Assembly (NCBI RefSeq): GCF_014107495.1
Contig: NZ_CP041969.1
Span: 4,017,501 to 4,081,500, forward strand
From: Cohnella cholangitidis
GTDB lineage: Bacteria > Bacillota > Bacilli > Paenibacillales > Paenibacillaceae
Direction: 5' to 3'
Length of the DNA: 64,000 bases
Part shown: piece after piece, positions 23,993-31,959 of the stretch
How positions within the stretch are numbered: the first letter of the stretch is position 1
Layout: the number at the start of each line of letters is the position of its first letter
Notes under the pieces: generated by a model
Database searches by the model: none
Seen by the model: the letters and a program-made list of their open reading frames with translations, nothing else
Told to the model about the DNA's origin: nothing
Made by a program: the position numbers and the translations under genes

Positions 23993-25441
23993 ATGGCAGG
24001 AGGAACTTGGAGTACGACGGACAAACCGGTATTACCGGGATTTTATATGGCTTTTCGCTCGGCGGCAACGGCGGCGATCCAGCCCGGATCTAGAGGCATC
24101 GCTATTGCGCCGGTGAGAGCGCATTGGGGTGCGGTTAATCAATTCGTTGAGATCGTAAGCGAGTCCGATATTGCAAATGCGTTTACCCGAACGGAAGAAA
24201 ACGGCGCAACCGCTTATAGCTCTCTTAAGCTTGCTTTGCTTGGCGGCGCGCGGAAAGTGCTCGCTTACCGATTGGCTGACGGAAATGCGGCAGCCGCAAC
24301 CGTTACGCTGGCAGACTCGGCAGGCACTCCGGTGAACGTGCTTAAGCTGGATGCCAAATATACCGGTTCCCGCGGGAATGACTTCAAGGTCACCGTTCAG
24401 GTCAATCCGTCGGATTCCGGCAAGAAGGATTTGAAGCTGTTCGAAGGAACGACGCTGCTTCGTACTTTTACTTTCGTGGGAGTTTCTATTCAGGCGGCGG
24501 TGGACGAGATTAACGGCGATGCCGGAAATAAATGGATTACGGCAACCAAGCTAGCGGACGGGAACGGCACTTTAGCGAACGTTTCCGGTAATGCCTTAAC
24601 CGGCTGTAATTCCGGGATTGCGTCCATTGCGAATTCGGAATATCTCAATGCGCTAGCCGATTTCGAGACGCAGGATTTCAACGTTTTCTTCCTGGACGGA
24701 GTGTCTGATTCCGCGTTGCATTCGAGCATTGCTGCATGGGTTTCCCGAATCCGGGATGAAGGGAAAGGCGTAATCGCCGTGCTTGGAGGCTCTGCCGCGG
24801 ACGATACGGCCGTGGATGCGGTAAGCAAAGCGACAAGTCGTAGCGCTACTTTGAACCACGAAGGCATCGTGAATGTCGGAACCGGAGTTAAGCTGAACGG
24901 GACTGCATATAGTTCCGCGCAGGTTACGGCTTATGTTGCAGGTCTGATCGCGGGACAGGGACTGAGCCAATCGACGACTTATGCGCCATCTCCGTTCGAA
25001 GACGTTACCCGCAGGTGGCCCCGTTCGGAACAGGAACAGGCCGTACGCAACGGGGTATTCCTGCTTGTTCATGACGGACGCTTGGTGAAAGCATTGCGAG
25101 GCATCAACAGCTTGGTGACGCTGCGCGAAGGCCAGAACAACCCGTGGAAAAAAATCCGCACGATCCGCGTGATGGACAGCATTAACTCCGATCTTCAACG
25201 TACCGCGGAAGATGCCTATATCGGCAAAGTCAACAATACCGAAGAAGGCCGTCTGGCGCTGATCGGCGCATGCAAGCAGTACATGCAGTCTCTTGCGCAA
25301 GCCGGCGTTATCGAAGCCGAAGGCTACGACGTATATGTCGATACCGAATTTACGCCGGAGCCGGATCAAGTGTACTTGAAGTGGGAAGCGCGCCTGACGG
25401 ATGTCATGGAACAAATTTTCAGCACGTTCATCGTGCGATAA
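23993..25441 (+). CDS. xkdK: Contractile tail sheath protein (XkdK-like)
   Basis: 482 aa. The N-terminus (GGTWSTTDKPVLPGFYMAFR) and C-terminus (VDTEFTPEPDQVYLKWEARL, DVMEQIFSTFIVR) match sheath proteins of PBSX and other contractile tails. It would polymerise around the tube and contract on firing. Inner regions with many small residues and a von Willebrand-like strand (VFFLDGVSDSALHSSIAAWV) fit the central sheath domain. AGGAAGGTG is the ribosome site. It is the first unmistakable structural gene of the operon. Confidence 0.9.
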   Translation: MAGGTWSTTDKPVLPGFYMAFRSAATAAIQPGSRGIAIAPVRAHWGAVNQFVEIVSESDIANAFTRTEENGATAYSSLKLALLGGARKVLAYRLADGNAAAATVTLADSAGTPVNVLKLDAKYTGSRGNDFKVTVQVNPSDSGKKDLKLFEGTTLLRTFTFVGVSIQAAVDEINGDAGNKWITATKLADGNGTLANVSGNALTGCNSGIASIANSEYLNALADFETQDFNVFFLDGVSDSALHSSIAAWVSRIRDEGKGVIAVLGGSAADDTAVDAVSKATSRSATLNHEGIVNVGTGVKLNGTAYSSAQVTAYVAGLIAGQGLSQSTTYAPSPFEDVTRRWPRSEQEQAVRNGVFLLVHDGRLVKALRGINSLVTLREGQNNPWKKIRTIRVMDSINSDLQRTAEDAYIGKVNNTEEGRLALIGACKQYMQSLAQAGVIEAEGYDVYVDTEFTPEPDQVYLKWEARLTDVMEQIFSTFIVR

Positions 25442-25456
25442 GGAGGAAGAAATAAG

Positions 25457-25864
25457 ATGATGGATCCAACAAGAGCGATTCTAGGAACGTACGGGCAAGT
25501 GTTTATTGACGGGGTGTGGCAGACGAATATTAATAAGCTGGAAGCCTCGGTCGAGGTGGAGAAGCGCGAGTTGAAGCTGTCGGGCAGCGAGTGGACGACG
25601 CACAAACTAGGCGCGAAAAAGGGTACGGGCACGATGAGCGGTTACAAGGTGACGAGCGATATGATTCGTCGCGGGTTTACTAAGATCGAAATTATCTGTA
25701 AGTTGTCCGACCCCGAAGCTTATGGTTTCGAACGTATTGTGCTCAAGAACTGCATACCTGATAAGATTCAGCTTGCGAATTGGACCGCAGGGGAAGAGGT
25801 CACGGAAGAAACCACATTTACATTCCAAGGCTATGATCCTGTTGATTATATCGTGGCGGGCTAA
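25457..25864 (+). CDS. xkdM: Tail tube protein (XkdM-like)
   Basis: 135 aa. The sequence GTYGQVFIDGVWQTNINKLE, then KRELKLSGSEWTTHKLGAKK and FTFQGYDPVDYIVAG, is typical of XkdM tube subunits, which stack into the inner tube crossed by the sheath. It follows the sheath gene by 15 bases, the usual order. AAGGAGGAAGAAATAAG lies upstream of the start. Confidence 0.9.
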   Translation: MMDPTRAILGTYGQVFIDGVWQTNINKLEASVEVEKRELKLSGSEWTTHKLGAKKGTGTMSGYKVTSDMIRRGFTKIEIICKLSDPEAYGFERIVLKNCIPDKIQLANWTAGEEVTEETTFTFQGYDPVDYIVAG

Positions 25865-25884
25865 CCAGAAAAGGAGCGATTACT

Positions 25885-26289
25885 TTGTCTTTTGAAAATC
25901 TTACGGATGAACAAGTGCTACAGCGATTGTTAGACGCGGATACTCTGCCCGAACGAGTACTCAGGCTGCAACGGTTGGACATTCCGATCAAGCTTCGCGG
26001 TCTGACCGGCAAGCAAGTGTTCAGCATTCGCGAGCGCTGCACGGAAGTCAGGGAGAAGCGCGGACAAACGACCAAACGGTTGGACGAAGAGCTGTTTAAC
26101 GTTTCTCTGATCGCTGCGTCGACCGTCGCTCCCAATTGGGGCAATTCTCAGCTGCTGTCCAAATATTCGGCGAGCAGCGGGGAAGAAGTGATCAAGAGAA
26201 TTTTGCTGGCCGGCGAGTTATCCGCGCTAGGAGAAGTCGTTCTTGATCTATCCGGCTTCAACACGGAACTCGAAGACGTAAAAAACTAA
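25885..26289 (+). CDS. xkdN: Tail assembly chaperone (XkdN-like), zero-frame product
   Basis: 134 aa, a small protein located between tube and tape measure genes, where tail chaperones lie in almost all long-tailed phages. It ends GAC GTA AAA AAC TAA, which contains a canonical -1 slippery heptamer (A AAA AAC, 26280-26286). The longer -1 product is annotated separately. The first codon is a TTG preceded by AAAGGAG. Confidence 0.85.
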   Translation: MSFENLTDEQVLQRLLDADTLPERVLRLQRLDIPIKLRGLTGKQVFSIRERCTEVREKRGQTTKRLDEELFNVSLIAASTVAPNWGNSQLLSKYSASSGEEVIKRILLAGELSALGEVVLDLSGFNTELEDVKN

Positions 26290-26456
26290 TCCGATCCGGG
26301 GCGCTGGCCGGCATGCTGCATGCCTTATGGGTTCGCCACCACCTGCGCCCCGGAGAGTTCTGGCGCTTGCCGCGGGGAGAGCAACTATTCCTCATGGCAA
26401 GCATGGAACTGGAATGGGAAGCAGAGAAAGCGATGTGGGCGAAGAAAGGAGTGTGA
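26286..26456 (+). CDS. -1 frameshift extension of the tail chaperone
   Basis: After a -1 slip on A AAA AAC the frame continues for 56 residues (LIRSGALAGMLHALWVRHHL then RPGEFWRLPRGEQLF, ending WAKKGV) to the TGA at 26454-26456, giving a fusion of about 190 aa. A perfect hairpin GGCATGCTGCATGCC (26310-26324) lies 23 bases downstream as possible stimulator. This G/GT arrangement is a known conserved device in phage tail assembly. The extension has no good ribosome site of its own. Confidence 0.75.
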   Translation, partial: LIRSGALAGMLHALWVRHHLRPGEFWRLPRGEQLFLMASMELEWEAEKAMWAKKGV

Positions 26457-26460
26457 AGGC

Positions 26461-27837
26461 ATGGAGCAGAAGCGAAGCGTAGTTGAAAACGATCCAAGCG
26501 TCAAACAGTCAGAATTGATGGAGAAATTTTTGAGGCAAACAAATCTGCAATCGAGTGCGCTAGAACGGATGAGTTTCCCTCAAATCAATTCACAGACTTC
26601 AGCGCCTCCGGCTGTCCCGAGTCCGCCGACATCGAGTTGGAAAGATATCTATGATGAACAATGGGTAAAAGATATCGCGGCAGCTAATGAAAAAGTAAGT
26701 AATGTTATAGAAAATGTAAATAAATTAACTGAGGGAGTAAAAGAAATTCATACTGATTTGGAGAAGAAATATAACGAAAGGACCAGTCGAATTAATGAAG
26801 CGAGACAATCTAGGCAAGCATCCACGTTACCTAGTCGAACTATGACACAGAGAGATTCATCAAGGAAATGGTGGAATAATCGTAGTGTAAAAAAGGTAGT
26901 TGATCTGAGCGAGAAGTCAGGGAAGGTTTTTAAATGGGCCGGTCGAGCTAGCGACATAGTAAAGCTAAGAACAACTAAACCAGGAGATGAGCGAAACGAA
27001 GCAATTGGTGAGTTAATTGGAAGTTCAATTTTTACTCCTGCATTTGCTGCCGCGTTTTCTTTTATTCCAGTTCCGGGTGCTACGTTTGTAGGCGGACTAA
27101 TTGGTGACTATGTTGGAAAAAAAGCTGGCGGATATGTGGGGAAAAACTTTAACAATATTAAAGACTGGACAACAGATACCTACAATCAAGCTGATGCTTG
27201 GGCTAGAGATGCCTACAATCAAGTAGATGCTTGGGCTACAGATGCCTACAATCAAGTAGATGCTTGGGCTACAGATACCTACAATCAAGCTGATGCTTGG
27301 GCTAGAGATGCCTACAATCAAGTAGATGCTTGGGCTACAGATACCTACAATCAAGTAGATACTTGGGCTACAGGTACCTACAACCAAGCTTCAGATGTCG
27401 TAAGCGAAAAGTTTAACGAAGTGACCGATAAGGTCGAGCACGAGTTTAATTATGCGATTAACAGCTTAAAATCAGCCTTTTGGGGCGGCGGTAAAAAAGA
27501 CGAGCCGGAAATGCCGAATATAGAGCCTTATGGTCCACCAAAGCCGTTAACCGTACAAGACGTAAAAATTCAGGAATGGATACACCAGCGACAAAACTAT
27601 CCTATGTATCCTTCAACAATGTCGCCTTTTCCGGCAGCGTCAAATCCTTCGGTGTCAGCGCAGCAGTCGAGTCCATCGGCAGCCTCTCCAATAAACGTAA
27701 ATCTGCCTGCGGGAGCCGTCCAGCTTTCGGTTTCAGGAACCGAACTTAATTACGGGGCGCTATCGGCAGCTATTGGAGCTAAATTAGGCGCTGCTATTTC
27801 GCAAGCTATGGAAAACAGGGCTGTAGCTGCTCCGTGA
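26461..27837 (+). CDS. Short tape measure-like tail protein with tandem repeats
   Basis: 458 aa, in the tape measure position (after the chaperone, before the LysM protein). The N-terminal part is helical and charged (KVSNVIENVNKLTEGVKEI). A glycine-rich hydrophobic stretch (about residues 180-225: IGSSIFTPAFAAAFSFIPVP then GATFVGGLIGDYVG) looks membrane-active. Then come about seven 11-residue repeats (DTYNQADAWAR type), and the C-terminus has INVNLPAGAVQLSVSG. It is far shorter than the XkdO tape measure of PBSX, predicting a short tail. The central part is AT-rich compared with its neighbours. The start at 26461 follows AAAGGAGTG; an open frame upstream is the antisense-like overlap with the chaperone. 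Confidence 0.75.
   Translation: MEQKRSVVENDPSVKQSELMEKFLRQTNLQSSALERMSFPQINSQTSAPPAVPSPPTSSWKDIYDEQWVKDIAAANEKVSNVIENVNKLTEGVKEIHTDLEKKYNERTSRINEARQSRQASTLPSRTMTQRDSSRKWWNNRSVKKVVDLSEKSGKVFKWAGRASDIVKLRTTKPGDERNEAIGELIGSSIFTPAFAAAFSFIPVPGATFVGGLIGDYVGKKAGGYVGKNFNNIKDWTTDTYNQADAWARDAYNQVDAWATDAYNQVDAWATDTYNQADAWARDAYNQVDAWATDTYNQVDTWATGTYNQASDVVSEKFNEVTDKVEHEFNYAINSLKSAFWGGGKKDEPEMPNIEPYGPPKPLTVQDVKIQEWIHQRQNYPMYPSTMSPFPAASNPSVSAQQSSPSAASPINVNLPAGAVQLSVSGTELNYGALSAAIGAKLGAAISQAMENRAVAAP
27175..27396 (+). repeat. 33-bp tandem repeat inside the tape measure gene
   Basis: Six full copies plus a partial copy of a 33-bp unit encode DxYNQxDAWAx. Units 1-3 and 4-6 resemble each other more than their neighbours (AR, AT, AT pattern), suggesting a 99-bp duplication. 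Near-identical DNA makes copy number prone to change, which would alter protein length in 11-residue steps. Confidence 0.9.
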
Positions 27838-27861
27838 ATCGATGGAAGGTAGGGGGAAATA

Positions 27862-28098
27862 TTGCAAATCACGCTCAGGGATTCAATTGACGGCGATTTT
27901 GTATTCCCGGTTAATCCGGAGGAGATTCGGATAAGCCGGGAGAAACGGTACGAGACCGTGTCGCTGCTATCGCTTGGAGAGGTCGACTTTATTCAAGGAG
28001 GGAAGGTGAAGGAAATTGCCTTCTCTTCTTTTTTCCCAAATTCTATGACGAGAGGTATTGCAACGATTCAACAATTCCCGATCCCCAGGTTGCGATGA
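27862..28098 (+). CDS. xkdP: XkdP-like protein, N-terminal part (frame-split)
   Basis: TTG start after AGGGGGA. The frame begins MQITLRDSIDGDFVFPVNPE, as XkdP-like LysM tail proteins do, but after AFSSFF it leaves the conserved frame and stops at 28098. In the -1 frame the expected continuation is present (FPKFYDERYCNDSTIPDPQV, leading into the next entry). The switch point is T TTT TTC (28029-28035), a possible -1 slippery heptamer, or one T has been lost from a run of seven. Confidence 0.7.
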   Translation: MQITLRDSIDGDFVFPVNPEEIRISREKRYETVSLLSLGEVDFIQGGKVKEIAFSSFFPNSMTRGIATIQQFPIPRLR

Positions 28099-28469
28099 AC
28101 CGCCTTACCGCCCTGTTGGTGCAGAAGCGGCCGGTAAGATTGATTATCTCCGGTACGATTATTAATACGCTAGTGCATGTTTCCGCCAACCATTCGACGT
28201 TCAAAGGCGGAGAACCGGGCGACGTTTACTTCGACGTTACGTTTCGAACCTGGTATAACATCAAGGTCGGGAAAACCTCGTTTTCACGCCCCGATACGAA
28301 ACCCGTGCCGAAAGTGTACGTCGTGAAATCGGGAGACTCGCTATGGGCGATAGCCAAGCGGGAGTTAGGGAACAGCAAGAGGTGGAGCGAAATTTATAAC
28401 CTTAACAAAAAGGTAATCGGCCCCGACCCGAATCTGATCAAGATCGGGCAGAAGTTGGTGATGCCATGA
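28095..28469 (+). CDS. xkdP: XkdP-like protein, C-terminal part with LysM domain
   Basis: 124 aa from ATG 28095, but the homologous frame extends upstream to about 28030. The joined protein would be about 202 aa. The C-terminus is a LysM domain (VYVVKSGDSLWAIAKRELGN then LIKIGQKLVMP), which binds glycan and in contractile tails lies at the tail tip-hub junction. Its stop overlaps the next start (ATGA). No ribosome site precedes 28095, so it is probably made only by frameshifting or the split is an error. Confidence 0.75.
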   Translation: MNRLTALLVQKRPVRLIISGTIINTLVHVSANHSTFKGGEPGDVYFDVTFRTWYNIKVGKTSFSRPDTKPVPKVYVVKSGDSLWAIAKRELGNSKRWSEIYNLNKKVIGPDPNLIKIGQKLVMP

Positions 28470-29431
28470 GTTACGAAGTCGTATTTGCCAAAAAGTACGA
28501 TATTAGCAGGTTAGTAGAGTCGATATCCCTAGACGAGTCACTGGAAGAAATCGCGTATCGGGCAAACCTACGGTTGGTAGTCACGCCGGACATGCCCGTC
28601 ATCTCGCCGGGACAGGAATTGAGAATCGGGGGCATTCCGTTCGGGCAATCGCGCAAAGAAAATCTTTTTAACCCGGGCGTCGTATGGGAATGCAATAGCA
28701 CGAACGCGGGGAGCAAGCATCTGAGCATAACCGCTTACGAAAAAACGATATATCTTGCGAAATCCGAAGACGAGAGGCTCATGCCCGCGAATCAGACGGC
28801 GACGGAGCGATTGAAGCAGTATGCGAAAGATTGGGGAATCCCGGTCGGCAACATCGCGGACACGGGCAAGAAGCTGGCGAGGAGCATCAAGCGCTCGCAG
28901 ACGATTCTGTCCATGATCATGGGCGATTTGAAGGAAACCGTCGATAAGGGCGGAGCGATGTATCGGGTTCGGATGACCGAACGAGGCTTGGAACTGGCTG
29001 AAATCGGCCGCAATAAAATCGTATGGGAGTTAGAAGCGATACAGGATGTTACTCAGGTTCGTACCCTTGAGGGGGCGATTACTCGGGTTAAAGTTTTGGG
29101 GTCGCAACAAAACGAAAACTGGGTGGCAGAGCCATTGGCGGTAAAGAGCAAAGACACCGACAAATACGGTACTCTTCAGAAATTGATTTCCGATAGCAAT
29201 ATCAAATCGAAGAAACAAGCGGAGGAAGCGGCGGCAAAAATGCTTCTGGGCGTTCAGGAGACTTATTCCGTATCTTCGCTCGACATTAACACGATTCGCG
29301 CCGGGGATCGGGTACGTCTGAACGGTCTGGAACTGATCGTGACGAGGATCAGCCATCAACTGGGGGATCCCGGACATATGGAGCTGGAGCTTGCCGCGGA
29401 GAACAAAGTCAGGAGGGATTATCTTGCCTGA
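28466..29431 (+). CDS. xkdQ: Baseplate hub protein (XkdQ-like)
   Basis: 321 aa. It has the split beta-barrel hub layout of XkdQ/gp27-like proteins: SPGQELRIGG near residue 50, LKQYAKDWGIPVGNI in the middle and DRVRLNGLELIVTRISHQLG near the end. It would form the ring joining tube and spike. It overlaps the LysM gene by four bases and the next gene by eight, as in one tightly packed operon. Confidence 0.85.
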   Translation: MSYEVVFAKKYDISRLVESISLDESLEEIAYRANLRLVVTPDMPVISPGQELRIGGIPFGQSRKENLFNPGVVWECNSTNAGSKHLSITAYEKTIYLAKSEDERLMPANQTATERLKQYAKDWGIPVGNIADTGKKLARSIKRSQTILSMIMGDLKETVDKGGAMYRVRMTERGLELAEIGRNKIVWELEAIQDVTQVRTLEGAITRVKVLGSQQNENWVAEPLAVKSKDTDKYGTLQKLISDSNIKSKKQAEEAAAKMLLGVQETYSVSSLDINTIRAGDRVRLNGLELIVTRISHQLGDPGHMELELAAENKVRRDYLA

Positions 29432-29843
29432 TCCATACAAACAATTGGTGTCTACGTTGGAGCAACGTATGACGGACATCGCCTCGAAAACATTATCCGG
29501 AATTCCTTCGGAGCTTGGAACGATTACGTCGTCCGGACTGAAGTTGGATTCCTTTAAATATGCCATCCCGGATTATTACGTTGCGGAGTGGTTAACGGCG
29601 TTGGAACTCCCCGCTTTCTCGATGGTGGGGACAATGACGGCTCCGGTAGACGAGCTTGGCAATCCGAAGGGCGGCTCGGTTCCCTCGCAGCTTACGAGAT
29701 TCGATTATATAGAGACGAAAATAGACGACGTACGGTTAAATTGGGCGCAAGGGATCAAACCCGGAGATCGCGTGCTCGCCGTCCCCGTTAACGGGGGCAA
29801 AGATGCCGTCGTCGTCTGCAAGGTGGTGAATACGGGTGGCTAA
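29424..29843 (+). CDS. xkdR: Baseplate protein, XkdR-like (DUF2577)
   Basis: 139 aa. The start is TTG at 29424, seven bases after AGGAGGG. The product begins MPDPYKQLVSTLEQRMTDIA and ends LNWAQGIKPGDRVLAVPVNG GK, a small beta-barrel of the DUF2577 family found between hub and gp25-like genes in PBSX-type clusters. Confidence 0.83.
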   Translation: MPDPYKQLVSTLEQRMTDIASKTLSGIPSELGTITSSGLKLDSFKYAIPDYYVAEWLTALELPAFSMVGTMTAPVDELGNPKGGSVPSQLTRFDYIETKIDDVRLNWAQGIKPGDRVLAVPVNGGKDAVVVCKVVNTGG

Positions 29844-30285
29844 CTTATTTCCGACTTCGGACATTCCGGAGGAGCCGGCAATCGTTGAAACCGATAACGT
29901 GATCTTCGGTCGGAGCTGGCGATTCGATTTTGACGCGGGAGAATTCGTTCTCACACCGACAGGCAAAGTCGCAAGTAGCGAAGGAGCGGACGCATGGGTG
30001 GAATGGTGCAAAAAAGCGCTGCAGACCGAGCGTTTTCGCTACCTTGTATACTCCAGAGACTATGGCCAGGAATTTAACGATCTGATTCGATCCGGTCTAT
30101 CACGACCGGTAATCGAGATGGAGATTCAGCGCATCGCGACCGAGACGCTGATGGTAGATCCGAGGACGGCAAGCGTTGACGGATTTGTTTACGAGTGGGC
30201 GGGAGATCAGTGCAATTTTACTTGCGAGATTTCGAACGTTCACGAACAGACGGCAGAAATTCAAGGAAGCGTGGTGAATGCTTAA
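29836..30285 (+). CDS. xkdS: Baseplate wedge protein, XkdS-like (DUF2634, gp25-like)
   Basis: 149 aa from a GTG after AAGGTGG. The central GRSWRFDFDAGEFVLTPTGK and the later FRYLVYSRDYGQEFNDLI are typical of XkdS, the counterpart of gp25, which initiates sheath assembly at the baseplate. It overlaps the previous gene by eight bases and the next start by one (TAATG). Confidence 0.85.
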   Translation: MANLFPTSDIPEEPAIVETDNVIFGRSWRFDFDAGEFVLTPTGKVASSEGADAWVEWCKKALQTERFRYLVYSRDYGQEFNDLIRSGLSRPVIEMEIQRIATETLMVDPRTASVDGFVYEWAGDQCNFTCEISNVHEQTAEIQGSVVNA

Positions 30286-31397
30286 TGACGGTATTGCCTG
30301 AATTTTTAAATGAACAGACGGAAGAAGGAATTCTTCGGCGAATGCTCAGCCGCGTGCCGGCCGACTTGGACAAATCGGAAGGTTCATATATATGGGACTC
30401 TCTATCTCCCGCAGCCTATCAATTGTACTTGTCATCCGAATGGGCTCAAGAAATTTTACGGCGCGGCTTTGCTTTGACGACCTTCGGTCCTTACTTGAGG
30501 TTGCGTTGCGAGGAGCACGGAGTTATTCCGCGTCCGGCAATCGCGGCTACCGGAACCGTTAAGATTACAGGCGCCGCGGGTACGGTCATCCCGATCGGTA
30601 CCCTTGTTGCTACGCCGGCGGATGAAATTACGGCTACACAATCAATAGAGTACGAGACAACGGAACTCGCGACTTTGGACAGCCAAGGAGAAGCTAACGT
30701 TGCTATCAAAGCGATTGAAGCTGGAGCAGTTGGCAACGTTCCATTAGGAGCAATAAGCTTGTTGGTTAACTCTCTGCCCGGCGTAACTAGCATAACGAAT
30801 TCGGCTGCTACGACTGGCGGTACTGACGAAGAAACCGACGAATCCTTGCTGTCGAGGTTTCTCCTTAAAGTGAGACAACCCGGAACAAGCGGCAACAAAG
30901 CCGACTATCAGCAATGGGCGCTAGAATCGCCGGGAGTGAGCCGAGTTCAGGTTGAGCCGTTATGGAACGGTCCGGGGACAGTGAGATTGTTCCTTCTGAA
31001 CTCAGAGAAGAGGGCGCCTAATCAAGACATTGTCGATGCCGTACAACAATATATTTCTCCCATGTCGGGTCAAGGCGAAGGTAAAGCTCCAATCGGCGCT
31101 AACGTTACGGTATCGGCGGCTGTTGAGGTTCCTATCCATATTTCCGTTCAATTGACGCTTGCAGCGGGAGCAACCTTGAACGAAGTGCGGAGCGATTTTG
31201 AGGCGGGTTTAGCTGCTTATTTGGAGCAGTTGGCTTTTGTTGATCCGCTTGTCCGATACAATCGGATTGCGGCAATCCTACTTGATATTTCGCGCATTGT
31301 GGATTATGAGAATTTGGTCGTTAACGGAGGCAGCGATAATATCGATCTGCAGTTGGGACAGGTTGCCGTAATCGGGACGGTGAGCATGAGTGAGTAA
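30285..31397 (+). CDS. xkdT: Baseplate J-like protein (XkdT-like)
   Basis: About 370 aa. The sequence has gpJ/XkdT landmarks: LPEFLNEQTEEGILRRMLSR at the start, AAATGGTDEE-type region NSAATTGGTDEETDESLLSR, and GTSGNKADYQQWALESPGVS. These wedge proteins change conformation to start sheath contraction. The start at 30285 overlaps the previous stop (TAATG). The AT content rises slightly in the middle of the gene. Confidence 0.88.
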   Translation: MTVLPEFLNEQTEEGILRRMLSRVPADLDKSEGSYIWDSLSPAAYQLYLSSEWAQEILRRGFALTTFGPYLRLRCEEHGVIPRPAIAATGTVKITGAAGTVIPIGTLVATPADEITATQSIEYETTELATLDSQGEANVAIKAIEAGAVGNVPLGAISLLVNSLPGVTSITNSAATTGGTDEETDESLLSRFLLKVRQPGTSGNKADYQQWALESPGVSRVQVEPLWNGPGTVRLFLLNSEKRAPNQDIVDAVQQYISPMSGQGEGKAPIGANVTVSAAVEVPIHISVQLTLAAGATLNEVRSDFEAGLAAYLEQLAFVDPLVRYNRIAAILLDISRIVDYENLVVNGGSDNIDLQLGQVAVIGTVSMSE

Positions 31398-31959
31398 TCT
31401 ATCGATGAACAGCATTCGCGGCAAAGAAATGATGTCGTACCTACCGGATTACTACGCGACTTCGAGAGTCATGAGTTCTACCATGGATGCTCAAGGAACC
31501 GAAATGGACATGCTGTGGCAGGCGATGGACGACGTGCTCCAGCAATATTTTCTCTCGACGGCAACATGGGGGCTTGATCTGTGGGAGTCTGAATTGGGAA
31601 TCCCTGTAGACATTTCCAAACCTATTGAACAACGTCGCAGCGTGGTTCTCTCGAAGATGCGCGGAATAGGTACCGTGACGGTCAAACTCATTAAGTCTGT
31701 AGCGGAGGCTTACGACGGCGGTTTGGTTGAAGTTACCGTAAAACCGGAGATTTGCACCTTTACGGTGAAATTCGTGGATACGAGAGGGATACCTCCGAAT
31801 CTAGACGACTTGAAGGCCGTTATCGAGGAAATTAAACCGGCACATCTCGCTGTGGAATTCGCCTTCACGTACACGCAGTGGGATGAGCTGAAACAAACGA
31901 CTTGGAACAACCTCAAGGAATTTACTTGGGGCGAAGTTATGACGAGGAGTTGGAGCTAA
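31390..31959 (+). CDS. xkdU: Tail protein XkdU-like (DUF2313, gpI-like)
   Basis: 189 aa. LPDYYATSRVMSSTMDAQGT, TWGLDLWESELGIPVD and VEVTVKPEICTFTVKFVD fit the DUF2313 (YmfQ/XkdU) baseplate family, which connects the wedge to the fibres. It starts at GTG overlapping the XkdT end and ends TAATG with the fibre gene. Confidence 0.85.
   Translation: MSNLSMNSIRGKEMMSYLPDYYATSRVMSSTMDAQGTEMDMLWQAMDDVLQQYFLSTATWGLDLWESELGIPVDISKPIEQRRSVVLSKMRGIGTVTVKLIKSVAEAYDGGLVEVTVKPEICTFTVKFVDTRGIPPNLDDLKAVIEEIKPAHLAVEFAFTYTQWDELKQTTWNNLKEFTWGEVMTRSWS

Noticed and set aside
26320..26460. Upstream start of the tape measure gene
   Set aside because: This part overlaps the -1 extension of the chaperone; ATG 26461 has its own ribosome site.
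27097..27387. Minus-strand frame with repeats of IVGICSPSIYL
   Set aside because: It is the complement of the 33-bp tandem repeat in the tape measure gene; repetitive DNA stays open in several frames.
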